Positions 21,618 to 29,489 of a DNA stretch of 64,000 nucleotides are shown here, piece after piece (within the stretch, counting starts at the first letter, position 1; the number at the start of each line of letters is the position of its first letter). Source of the stretch: an uncultured Desulfatitalea sp. (GTDB taxonomy: Bacteria > Desulfobacterota > Desulfobacteria > Desulfobacterales > Desulfosarcinaceae); contig CALMNL010000008.1 of NCBI GenBank assembly GCA_937868765.1, positions 1-64,000 on the forward strand. Reading direction: 5' to 3'. The translations under genes and the position numbers were made by a program. The notes below the pieces were generated by a model, which saw only the letters and a program-made list of their open reading frames with translations, made no database searches and was not told the origin of the DNA.

Positions 21618-23195
21618 TTATTTCAAAGTCCGACCCGTGAATACCGGTTTTTGACCCGGGCCTGCAGCCGCAATGGGCGCATCAGGGCGGCAGAGCGTTC
21701 CGGCGGCGAGGATTTGCAGTTTTTTATCTGTTTCCCCGAAGGATTCGATCTGTTCCAGGAGACAGAGGCCCGGCGATGCCCTCTCGGGTATGTATCTGTC
21801 TTTGGCCAGGAGCAGGAAGGAGCTGCCGCTGGCCAACATTTTTGTCAACTGCTTCTCTCTTAAAACCGGAATCGGCCGGCCGTAGTAGTAGACGAGCTGA
21901 ATCGATGGTTGCCGGTAGAAATATACCGGCGCATCTCCCCGCAGGCCGTCCAGCCGGGCGGCAAGGGGAGGGAAAGCAGCGTATCGACAGCTCATCACCC
22001 GGGCCTGCATCAGCGCGTAATAGCCGAAGACGACGGCAATAAGTGCCGCACTGAAGGCGGTCAGGGCCGCCGGGGTGTGCCGCCAGCGCCGTTTGGCTTG
22101 CGCCATGCCATCCGCCAGGACCATGCCAAGCCACACGGCCAGGGCCGGATACATCGGCAAAATATACTTGTCGCGCTTGAAAGTGAAAATGGAAAATACA
22201 ACCAGGGGGATCAGCGCGGCCAGCCCGAAGAACCGTCCCTGCTCGGTGGCGAACAGCTTCCTGAATTGCGCTCGTGGTTGCCAGAGCAACACAAGAATCC
22301 ACGGCGCAAAATTCTTTATCAACAAGGGTAGATAAAAGTAAAATGGATCGGCTTGATTGCCTGCGATCTTTGATGACATTTCCTTTTTGATGACATGGAG
22401 CAGCGGCGCCCCCCGCAGCTTGGCATCGACATAGAAGAACCATGGAAAGGCGATAACGGAAAACAACAGCCAGCCGCGCCAGTCGATCAGACCTTTCAGG
22501 GCGTTCCGGTCGCGCCCCATCAGCCCATAGCACAAAATGGGCGGCACAAAGAACAACAAGGCCACCGGTCCTTTGGTCAGGAAGGCCAGACCCAGCGTGG
22601 CATATGCCCCATAGAGACGGTAGGGGCTTGCGCGCTTGATGTTCTGGAAATAAAGGAGCAGGGAAGAAAATACGAAGAACGTCAACGGCAGTTCCAGCTC
22701 CGCCAACCGGGCTTTCGCGGTGAAATAGGACGATGTGACCAGGACCAGAACGCCGAAGAGAGCGGCCCATCGCCCGATATGCGCTTTCAGACCGAAAAAA
22801 AGCATCCAGACCAGGCCCATCGCGCAAAGTCCCGACGGCAGTCGGAGCACCCATTCGGAAGTGCCTCCGGAAAGAAGTCCGAAGATGGCGCCGGACCAAT
22901 AGAAGAGGGGCGGCTTTTCCAGATAGACCACACCGTTCAATGTCGGGATGAGCCAGGAGGAATTGGTCATCATTTCCCGAAGTACGACCAGTCGCCGAGC
23001 CTCGTTGTGAGTCAGCAGGGGGATCGACCAGATACCCCAGAAAAAAATGAGGAGCGATCCGGCGACCAGCATCCAGAAGAATATGCGGTAGAGCCGATCC
23101 CCGGGGCAAACAGCCGGCAATGCCGGGGTATTTGGGTTTTGGTCGGAATCTCCCTCGGAAGCTTCCATCGATGGCGCTTGCCCGTTCGAACCCAT
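21618..23195 (-). CDS. ArnT/PMT-family membrane glycosyltransferase
   Basis: 525 residues with about eleven hydrophobic segments. The first periplasmic loop carries an acidic/EARR motif (HNEARRLVVLREM) and the YLEKPPLFYW motif, both typical of ArnT-like GT83 enzymes that move a sugar from undecaprenyl or dolichyl phosphate onto lipid A or another acceptor. The upstream genes encode LAB_N and a DPM-like GT2, which would make the lipid-linked donor. ATG 23195 has AAGG upstream. The acceptor is unknown. Confidence 0.92.
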   Translation of the reverse strand: MGSNGQAPSMEASEGDSDQNPNTPALPAVCPGDRLYRIFFWMLVAGSLLIFFWGIWSIPLLTHNEARRLVVLREMMTNSSWLIPTLNGVVYLEKPPLFYWSGAIFGLLSGGTSEWVLRLPSGLCAMGLVWMLFFGLKAHIGRWAALFGVLVLVTSSYFTAKARLAELELPLTFFVFSSLLLYFQNIKRASPYRLYGAYATLGLAFLTKGPVALLFFVPPILCYGLMGRDRNALKGLIDWRGWLLFSVIAFPWFFYVDAKLRGAPLLHVIKKEMSSKIAGNQADPFYFYLPLLIKNFAPWILVLLWQPRAQFRKLFATEQGRFFGLAALIPLVVFSIFTFKRDKYILPMYPALAVWLGMVLADGMAQAKRRWRHTPAALTAFSAALIAVVFGYYALMQARVMSCRYAAFPPLAARLDGLRGDAPVYFYRQPSIQLVYYYGRPIPVLREKQLTKMLASGSSFLLLAKDRYIPERASPGLCLLEQIESFGETDKKLQILAAGTLCRPDAPIAAAGPGQKPVFTGRTLK

Positions 23196-23224
23196 CTTCG
23201 ACGCCTTATGGCCGTTGGAAGTCG

Positions 23225-23497
23225 CTATGTTTCCACGACCGCTTTCTTTTCTCTTTTGATAAGGTACAGGTTCCTGGCATAAATAAAGATGCCTGTGGCC
23301 TGCCCTAGGACAAATACGGGATCTTTGCGATGAATTGAATAGACGAGAAGCAGCAATGAACCCAAGATGCTAAGATACCAGAACAAAAGCGGGACGATGC
23401 TCTTGCCGGCCCGCTCGCTGGCGATCCATTGAACCCAAAAACGCGCGGCAAACAACCCTTGCGCGGCAAAACCCAGCACCAACCAGAAAATATTCAT
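23225..23497 (-). CDS. Lipid-A-disaccharide synthase N-terminal-like (LAB_N) membrane protein
   Basis: 90 residues with three hydrophobic segments. The pattern FAARFWVQWIASERAGKSIVP and LFWYLSILGSLLLLVYS is that of the stand-alone LAB_N family. Such proteins often accompany DPM-like GT2 and ArnT-like enzymes and may flip or handle the lipid-linked sugar. Its start overlaps the stop of the upstream GT2 by four bases (ATGA), showing translational coupling. The specific role is inference from context. Confidence 0.88.
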   Translation of the reverse strand: MNIFWLVLGFAAQGLFAARFWVQWIASERAGKSIVPLLFWYLSILGSLLLLVYSIHRKDPVFVLGQATGIFIYARNLYLIKREKKAVVET

Positions 23498-24276
23498 TTG
23501 CTATCATCTTCCTTATATTCAGGTTGGAGGAAAGAGGCATATTCAATATCAGCCGAAAGTACACGGGACTGCATCCATCGAACCGCCAGCGTATCCATGA
23601 TGCCGACCCACATCCGGTTGTTGATGCCATACTTTGTTTTTCCAAACTTTCTGGGCCGGTGATTTACCGGCATTTCGACGACATGCGAAAAGCCGCCGAT
23701 CCTTATCAGGGTCGGCAGAAATCGATGCATTCCTTTGAATGAGAGAATATTTCTGGTGCAGGCATGCTTGAAAACGCGCAGGGAACATCCAACATCGGCG
23801 ATATTCTCACCTGTCAGCCAATTTCGAAAGCCATTGCCGATTCTCGAAGATATCTTTCGGACAAGCGTGTCTTGCCGCTCTTGGCGCACCCCGGTGACCA
23901 TATCCGCGCCGGTTTCGATCAGGTGCGCCACTGCGGCGGGCAAATCCCTGGGATCATTTTGCCCGTCCCCATCCAGGGTCCCCAGCAGCCGCCCGCGCGC
24001 GCAATCAAATCCCACATGGAGTGCGGCCGACTGCCCAAAGTTTCGGGTCAAGGCAATGAATTGATGGCGGGGATCTTGGTTGTTCAGCTTCGCGAGTTCG
24101 GACAGCGTTGCATCCGTCGATCCATCATCGACCCAGATACATTCCCATGCGTAGGCGACGGGTGCCATGGCAGCGCAGATTTCCCCGGCCAGGCGATCGA
24201 TGTTTTCTTCTTCATCTTTCACGGGAATGATGATGCTCAGCTCAAGATCCCATGATCCATCTATTTTTGGCGGCAT
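23494..24276 (-). CDS. Glycosyltransferase family 2 (DPM1/ArnC-like)
   Basis: 260 residues. The GT-A fold begins ELSIIIPVKDEEENID, with GTLDGDGQNDPRDLP carrying the DxD metal site and VDDGSTD for nucleotide binding. No C-terminal membrane segments are seen, as in short DPM1-like enzymes that transfer a sugar from a nucleotide to polyprenyl phosphate at the inner membrane. ATG 24276 is preferred to a GTG at 24312 because of a purine-rich sequence upstream. It is first in a GT2, LAB_N, ArnT-like operon. Confidence 0.93.
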   Translation of the reverse strand: MPPKIDGSWDLELSIIIPVKDEEENIDRLAGEICAAMAPVAYAWECIWVDDGSTDATLSELAKLNNQDPRHQFIALTRNFGQSAALHVGFDCARGRLLGTLDGDGQNDPRDLPAAVAHLIETGADMVTGVRQERQDTLVRKISSRIGNGFRNWLTGENIADVGCSLRVFKHACTRNILSFKGMHRFLPTLIRIGGFSHVVEMPVNHRPRKFGKTKYGINNRMWVGIMDTLAVRWMQSRVLSADIEYASFLQPEYKEDDSK

Positions 24277-24710
24277 TCGCTCCCGTCCCAATGCAGTTGA
24301 AAAAACGGTCACACCCGTGGCTTTTGATCTCGTCCGGGGTGCGTCGAAAGAAGCTGAGGTTCCATATGGCCACCGTCACATGGATGTTTACGGTTTCGCG
24401 GCAGGTATTCAAAGCCGCGCGGTACCGGATGTTAAATCATTATCGCATTTTATCGGACGGTTCAAATCATCTTTTTTCTGCTTTCAGCCCTGCCGGCGGG
24501 ATCCACGCAAAGGCATCCAGCGCAGGGGCGGCCATCGTTTCGACCCGGATGCCCCTGAGCCGCAGGGAAACTGCGCGCCCCATAAAAACAGAACAGCCAT
24601 TGCGCAAAGATCCCTTCGTGCCTAGCGTACGCGTACATTTACGCAATCGGGCGACCCGCCACCCGGTCGTCCATGCAATCTTAAAACGATCACCTTCCAA
24701 GGAGGGTTCC
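24277..24710. other. Divergent intergenic region, no convincing gene
   Basis: 434 bases between the GT2 start and the dienelactone hydrolase start. Reading frames run through it on the plus strand but lack a ribosome-binding site and recognisable protein features. A palindrome-rich stretch with GCGTACGC lies at about 24626, and GCGTA recurs inverted nearby, a possible operator for the hydrolase gene. Confidence 0.4.
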
Positions 24711-25526
24711 ATGAAAAAATTGCTTCTACCTGTCACCCTGGCAGCCATCCTGTCCGGTCTTGGCGCGGTCCACGTCGACGCGGCAAATGCCGCGATCATC
24801 GGCAAGACCGTTGAATATTCCTCCCAGGGCACGACCCTCAAGGGCTATCTTGCTTATGACGACGCCATTCGCACCCAGCGTCCGGGCATTATTGTCGTCC
24901 ATGAATGGTGGGGCCTGAACGCGTATGCCAAAAAGCGGGCGCGGATGCTGGCCGAACTGGGCTATACGGCCCTGGCCCTGGACATGTACGGTGATGGCAA
25001 AGTGGCCACGCATCCCGACGACGCCGGCAAATTTTCCTCGGCGATCATGAAGGATTTCGATGTGGGCAAATCCCGCTTTCTGGCCGCTGAAGCGTTCTTG
25101 AAACAACAACCCAGTGTCGATCCGACCCGGATCGGGGCCATCGGATACTGCTTCGGCGGTGGCGTCGTCCTGAACATGGCCCGCCAGGGCGCGGACCTGG
25201 CGGCCGTGGCGAGCTTTCACGGCAATCTGACCGCCGTGAAACCTGCCGCGCCGGGGATGGTCAAGGCCAAGATCCGGGTCTATACCGGCGGAAACGATAA
25301 ATTCGTCCCACCCGAAGCCGTCGAGGCTTTCAAGAAGGAGATGACCGCCGCAGGGGCCGATTTCAAGGTCACGGTCTATCCGGGGGCGATGCACAGTTTC
25401 AGCAACCCGGATGCTACGAGCGTCGGCAAGAAATTCAATTTGCCGCTGGCCTATGACAAGCAGGCCGACACGCAATCCTGGAAGGACATGCAGCTATTTT
25501 TTACAGAGGTCTTCAAAAAGAAATAA
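24711..25526 (+). CDS. Dienelactone hydrolase family protein, exported
   Basis: 271 residues with a signal peptide (about 1-25, ending VDAANA). The alpha/beta-hydrolase core has HEWWGLN (oxyanion region), nucleophile elbow GYCFGGG with a cysteine nucleophile as in dienelactone hydrolase, an Asp in GGNDKFVPP and the catalytic His in GAMHSFSNP. The substrate may be a lactone or ester rather than dienelactone, since no aromatic-degradation genes are adjacent. AAGGAGGG precedes ATG 24711 at good spacing. Export to the periplasm is inferred from the signal sequence. Confidence 0.93.
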   Translation: MKKLLLPVTLAAILSGLGAVHVDAANAAIIGKTVEYSSQGTTLKGYLAYDDAIRTQRPGIIVVHEWWGLNAYAKKRARMLAELGYTALALDMYGDGKVATHPDDAGKFSSAIMKDFDVGKSRFLAAEAFLKQQPSVDPTRIGAIGYCFGGGVVLNMARQGADLAAVASFHGNLTAVKPAAPGMVKAKIRVYTGGNDKFVPPEAVEAFKKEMTAAGADFKVTVYPGAMHSFSNPDATSVGKKFNLPLAYDKQADTQSWKDMQLFFTEVFKKK

Positions 25527-25578
25527 TCCCGCCGGGTCAAGGTGACCGGCCGGCGACCGGGGTGGGTGTTCGCAATGC

Positions 25579-26613
25579 TCAGCCACCGCGCAACTCGGCC
25601 CTGACGATCGCTGCGCCCGCCGCCAGGGCCTTGAGTTTGCCCAGCGCAACGTGGCGCGCAAGTGGCACCATGCCGCAATTGGTGCAGGGATAGAGGCGTT
25701 CCGGGGTTACGTATTTTAGCGCTTCCCGGAGGGTGGCCGCCACTTCTTCGGGGGTTTCAACCCGATCGGTGGCCACGTCGATGGCTCCGGCCAACACCTC
25801 TTTGCCCTCGAGCAGGCCGATCAACGCCATGGGCACCCTGGAATTGTGGCATTCCAGGGATACCTGATCGATGATCGCGGCCCGCAGCAGCGGAAAAGTC
25901 TGCTCGTACTGCCGCCATTCCGCGCCGAGGGTCTTCTTCCAATCGGTATTTGCCTGGATGCCGTAGCCATAGCAGATGTGAACTGCGGTTTTACAGCCCA
26001 GGCCCTGGGCGGCCCGTTCCAGAGCCTTGATGCCCCAGTTGCGGACTTCGTCGAAAAAGACGTTGAAGGCCGGTTCGTCGAACTGGATGACGTCGGCGCC
26101 GGCGGCTTCGAGCTCGCGCGCCTCGTCGTTGAGGATGCGGGCGAACTCCCAGGCCAGCTTCTCCCGGCTGTGGTAGTAGTCGTCATAGAGCGTATCGACC
26201 ATGGTCATCGGGCCGGGCAGGGTGAATTTGATCGGGCGGGTGGTTTCGGACCGCAGGAAGCGGGCGTCCTCCACAAAAACCGGACGAAGACGGCGGACCG
26301 GTCCCGCCACCACCGGGACGCTGGCATCGTAGCGGTCGCGAATGCGCATCGTCTCCCGGCGCTGAAAGTCGACGCCCTCGAGACCTTCGATGAAGGTGGT
26401 CACGAAGTGCTGGCGGGTCTGTTCGCCGTCGCTGACGATGTCGATGCCGGCCTGCTCCTGGTCGCGGAGCGCCAGCCGGACCGCGTCCCGCTTGGCTTCG
26501 ACCAGGGCATCGCCTGCGAGCTTCCAGGGAGACCACAGCTGCCTGGGTTCGGCCAGCCAGCCGGGTTTGGGTAGGCTGCCGGCGATGGTGGTTTGAAGCA
26601 GTTTTTTTGTCAT
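25579..26613 (-). CDS. Cobalamin-independent methionine synthase-like protein (core MetE)
   Basis: 344 residues, matching the C-terminal catalytic half of MetE only. Start is TIAGSLPKP; zinc-site motifs include CHNSRVP-type His/Cys and the terminal CTNCGM, with FDEPAFNVFF for substrate binding. Short MetE-like proteins of anaerobes transfer a methyl group, often from a corrinoid protein, to homocysteine. The preceding gene is a UGA-containing SelW-like gene ending 18 bases upstream, and an EFR1 protein gene lies before that, suggesting a redox-linked operon. RBS AGGAG precedes ATG 26613. Confidence 0.9.
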   Translation of the reverse strand: MTKKLLQTTIAGSLPKPGWLAEPRQLWSPWKLAGDALVEAKRDAVRLALRDQEQAGIDIVSDGEQTRQHFVTTFIEGLEGVDFQRRETMRIRDRYDASVPVVAGPVRRLRPVFVEDARFLRSETTRPIKFTLPGPMTMVDTLYDDYYHSREKLAWEFARILNDEARELEAAGADVIQFDEPAFNVFFDEVRNWGIKALERAAQGLGCKTAVHICYGYGIQANTDWKKTLGAEWRQYEQTFPLLRAAIIDQVSLECHNSRVPMALIGLLEGKEVLAGAIDVATDRVETPEEVAATLREALKYVTPERLYPCTNCGMVPLARHVALGKLKALAAGAAIVRAELRGG

Positions 26614-26631
26614 GCCGCTTCTCCTAGAAGC

Positions 26632-26868
26632 TCATTCCTGCAGTTCTCGCTGGATCGCATTCAAGATCCTATGCTTGTCCGGGAATCGGAACATATCCTT
26701 TCTTTCAATCATTTTCCCGTCGACCCAAACGGTAAATTCTCCTATTTTTCCGCCCGAATCGAGCTCGACCGCGATGCCGGATTCCTTTTTTACGAATGCT
26801 GCCACACGGGAAGCAAACAGGCGATTGTGCAGTCAGATTTTACAATAGCGTATGGTTACTTTGTTCAT
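26632..26868 (-). CDS. SelW-like (Rdx family) selenoprotein with in-frame UGA
   Basis: 78 residues if the TGA at 26833-26835 (codon 12) is read as selenocysteine. The frame then continues without interruption for 66 more codons to the TGA at 26632. The N-terminus reads MNKVTIRYCKI-U, placing the UGA exactly at the second position of the CxxU redox motif of the SelW/SelT/SelH family. The rest (FVKKESGIAVELDSGG, GEFTVWVDGKMI, HRILNAIQREL) matches the thioredoxin-like fold, with the typical GxF.V..DG strand turn. GGAG lies upstream of ATG 26868. A possible bacterial SECIS stem (CTGCACA with TGTGGCAG, one bulged G) lies just after the UGA. The alternative, a truncated 11-residue frame, makes the downstream homology unexplained. 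Sec-decoding genes elsewhere in the genome are required. Confidence 0.85.
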
Positions 26869-26934
26869 TGGGCGCTCCATTTTTTGATAAGATCGAAATG
26901 CCGATAGCACACAAAGCTTCATAGAATCTTGGCG

Positions 26935-27747
26935 TTACATATCGACACCAAAGATTTGAGGTTCTTTGCGAGCCGTACAATTTTTATTTAACCAGCCCGC
27001 AATATTTTTCCACATTTCATCTTCCATGACCCTTGCCTTTTCGGGACAGCTCTTAATACAAGCACAACAGCGGATACAAAGCTCTATTTTCGTTTCCACA
27101 TTCTCATTGATTGAAATGGCGGCGGTTGGGCACACACCGGCACACGTGCCACAAACGGTGCATGACTCCTTGATGGTCACAGGGGCAACCGCCATGGTCC
27201 GCGCACCCTTTGCTTCATATGGAAATCTCCCGGGAATTTTCAAATCCATGGTCGCATCAGGGAATTGCGGCGCGGCAACTTTATCTCTGACTTTTACTCC
27301 GAAATTGATTGCTTTTTGTATATCCAGGTTGTCCGGACGTCCATTCGCGATGGGTACCTTCTCTGTTGCAAAGGAGTGTTCCCCTATGAAGGCACCGCCG
27401 GCTACCGGGCTAAAACCCAACTCGATTGCGAGATTTTTCAATTCCAGGAGCGCATCTTCAAACTCACGGTTCCCATATACAACGATGAGAACTGCCAAAT
27501 TATTGCCAGCTTTCAGTTGTCTGAAACGATCGACGGCATCGACCGGCAGACGGCCGCCGTAAACAGGTGCACCTATGATGGCGAGTTCATCGGAAAAGGG
27601 TGCAAGGGTTTGCCGGGACCCTTCCGGAAGCGTCAAATTGATATGCTTGATATCTTCAACGCCCATGCCTTCGGCAATACTTTCCAATATTCTTCGAGTG
27701 GTTCCAGTAGGGGAAAAATAAATGAGTCTTACCCCTTTAACTTCCAT
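26935..27747 (-). CDS. EFR1-type flavodoxin-ferredoxin fusion protein
   Basis: 270 residues. The N-terminal flavodoxin-like domain has YFSPTGTTRRI for FMN phosphate binding and GAPVYGGRLP. The C-terminal domain has two [4Fe-4S] motifs: CTVCGTCAGVCP and CIRCCACIKSCP. EFR1 family proteins are presumed electron carriers in anaerobes. It is upstream of the SelW-like and MetE-like genes on the same strand (about 66 bases), consistent with a redox operon. ATG 27747 follows AGGAGG; a longer frame to 27828 lacks support. Confidence 0.93.
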   Translation of the reverse strand: MEVKGVRLIYFSPTGTTRRILESIAEGMGVEDIKHINLTLPEGSRQTLAPFSDELAIIGAPVYGGRLPVDAVDRFRQLKAGNNLAVLIVVYGNREFEDALLELKNLAIELGFSPVAGGAFIGEHSFATEKVPIANGRPDNLDIQKAINFGVKVRDKVAAPQFPDATMDLKIPGRFPYEAKGARTMAVAPVTIKESCTVCGTCAGVCPTAAISINENVETKIELCIRCCACIKSCPEKARVMEDEMWKNIAGWLNKNCTARKEPQIFGVDM

Positions 27748-27992
27748 GGTGATTTCCTCCTGATGCATATGGCAGGCCATCCCCCAAAAGCCTTTTGGCC
27801 CAATATCTTGGTTGGAGGCAAAATTCAACTCCTGGAAAAACGCGAGTATGTCTTCGCTTTAAAACTTACCTCCGCCGCGATTCCGAACCAAAATACTTTT
27901 TTGGGGAAGGCGATAGTAAACGGTCGCCGCTTCTCCCGGTCGGAGGTGAAAGCGCCTGTTGGGCCCGACCGAGTCCTTTATCGGGCTTGAAC

Positions 27993-28337
27993 TTACCTTT
28001 GCCTGACGATATCGACCGAGATCTCCACCGCCGGAATCGTGCCTCTGTTTTCGAGCCAGTGGACCGTGTGCCTATCCTCGGGCCAGCCCACTCCCGGGCC
28101 ATAGTCCGTAGCGACTCCGTCTCTATGGTCAGTGATCATTCCTTGCAGTATGTATACGATGCCTGGTCTGTCTATATGGTCGTGAACCGGGCCGAAGACG
28201 CCGCCGGGCTCGATGGTCACCATACGCATTCGAAGCTGGCGTCCTGCCATGCCCTCGATCTCAGGGCCAAGGTCAACCGTTGCAAGCAACTTCACCGTAA
28301 CGCCTTTCGTCTCAGGTACCGTTCTTTCGTTGCTCAT
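27993..28337 (-). CDS. Cupin domain protein
   Basis: 114 residues, a single small beta-barrel. Metal-ligand pattern PVHDHIDRPGIVYILQG gives the two His and one Glu-like positions of cupin motif 1, although the expected Glu is not obvious; motif 2 falls at EDRHTVHWLENRG. Function is not inferable: small cupins can be enzymes, regulators or sugar binders. It is isolated, with non-coding stretches on both sides. Confidence 0.85.
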   Translation of the reverse strand: MSNERTVPETKGVTVKLLATVDLGPEIEGMAGRQLRMRMVTIEPGGVFGPVHDHIDRPGIVYILQGMITDHRDGVATDYGPGVGWPEDRHTVHWLENRGTIPAVEISVDIVRQR

Positions 28338-28690
28338 GGCGCTCTCCTCTCGCTATAGCCGTTGCCCAATAGACAACTCTGAAAGAGGCTTTTTAGATTT
28401 CTGCCTGAAAAACCTTTGAGCAAGAGCTGCCCCTGGCCAGCCACCGCACGGCGACAAAGTATGCAAAGTACTTTTAGAATTAGAAATGCGATTTGATTTT
28501 CTCAACTTCGAACTCGTTGTCGTGTTGTCCGAGGCACGTCTCTATTCAAAGGGAACTGGAGGAAAGTTAGTCCATAGTACGGCTGGCTGTCAATGTGATC
28601 CGGCTCACGAAATTCTCGATGGCCGCGAGGGCCGCCTGGGGTCGGGCCTGGAGGATGAATTGGGGGGCGGCCAGGGGGCTCGGGTTCAGC
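28338..28690. other. Non-coding stretch with lower GC, no supported gene
   Basis: 353 bases between the cupin and SDR genes. The GC content drops in 28440-28560. No reading frame with a ribosome-binding site, no tRNA and no clear terminator are visible. It probably contains the promoter of the cupin gene. Confidence 0.4.
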
Positions 28691-29455
28691 CTAAATGGCG
28701 CTGTAGCCGCCATCCACGTTGAAGGTGGCGCCGGTGGCGAACCTGGCGCGGTCCGAGGCCAGGAAGGCCACGAAGTGGGCGATGTCCTCGGGCTCGCCGG
28801 GGGGCGGGTCCTTGGGGATGAACTCGGTCCAGCGTCCGGGGTCGTTGAACTTGTTCTGGGCCAGGCTGCGCAGCAGGTTTTCCAACCGTTCGGTTTTGAT
28901 CAGGCCCGGATTGACGGCCACCACGCGGATGCCGTCGCGCAGGCTGCGGCCGCCCAGGGCCCGCGTGAAGGCCATGAGAGCGGCGTTGCCTGCGCCGCCG
29001 GCGATGTAGTCGGCCTGGGGCCGGGCGCCGGCCGCGCCGATGACGTTGACGATCACCCCTTTGCCCCGGCCGCGCATGCGGGCGTAGACGGCCCGGCACA
29101 AGTTGATGTAGCCGAAGACTTTCAGGTCCCAGGCCTCGCGCCAGCGGGCCTCGTCCACGGCGGCCAGGTCCCCCCGGGGAATGGCGCCGGCGTTGTTGAC
29201 CAGGATGTCGATCTCGGCGCAGCGTTCGGCCAGGGCGCGGGCGTTGTCGCCGCGGTTCAGGTCTGTGGGGTGCACCGTCACCGTTACCGGGTGGCGGGCG
29301 ACGATGGCTTCCCGGGCCCGCAGCAATTCCGCTTCGCCCCGGGCCGCCAGGTGCAGATGGCACCCTTCGGCGGCCAGCACTTCCGCACAGGCCCTGCCGA
29401 TCCCCTTGGAACCGCCGGTGATCAGGGCCGTCCGTCCTTTCAATCCGAGATCCAT
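28691..29455 (-). CDS. SDR-family oxidoreductase lacking the usual catalytic lysine
   Basis: 254 residues. Rossmann motif TGGSKGIGRA and NNAGAIP are intact, and the C-terminal GATFNVDGGY is typical of SDRs. The active site reads ADYIAGGAGNAAL, so the Tyr is present but YxxxK becomes YxxxG, followed by GN. Some SDR subfamilies share this AGNAAL sequence, so it may be a genuine family feature, but the proton relay must differ. It precedes the acetyl-CoA hydrolase by 34 bases in the reverse direction (hydrolase gene upstream), so they may be one operon. Confidence 0.9.
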   Translation of the reverse strand: MDLGLKGRTALITGGSKGIGRACAEVLAAEGCHLHLAARGEAELLRAREAIVARHPVTVTVHPTDLNRGDNARALAERCAEIDILVNNAGAIPRGDLAAVDEARWREAWDLKVFGYINLCRAVYARMRGRGKGVIVNVIGAAGARPQADYIAGGAGNAALMAFTRALGGRSLRDGIRVVAVNPGLIKTERLENLLRSLAQNKFNDPGRWTEFIPKDPPPGEPEDIAHFVAFLASDRARFATGATFNVDGGYSAI

Positions 29456-29489
29456 CGATATCGTCCTTTCGGCGCCTCTTTGTATTCGC

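Noticed and set aside
24252-24710. Upstream extension of the dienelactone hydrolase frame
   Set aside because: The signal peptide and ribosome-binding site place the start at 24711; the upstream codons have no family match.
26593-26907. 104-residue frame on the plus strand across the SelW region
   Set aside because: No ribosome-binding site and no motif; the minus-strand selenoprotein explains the region better.
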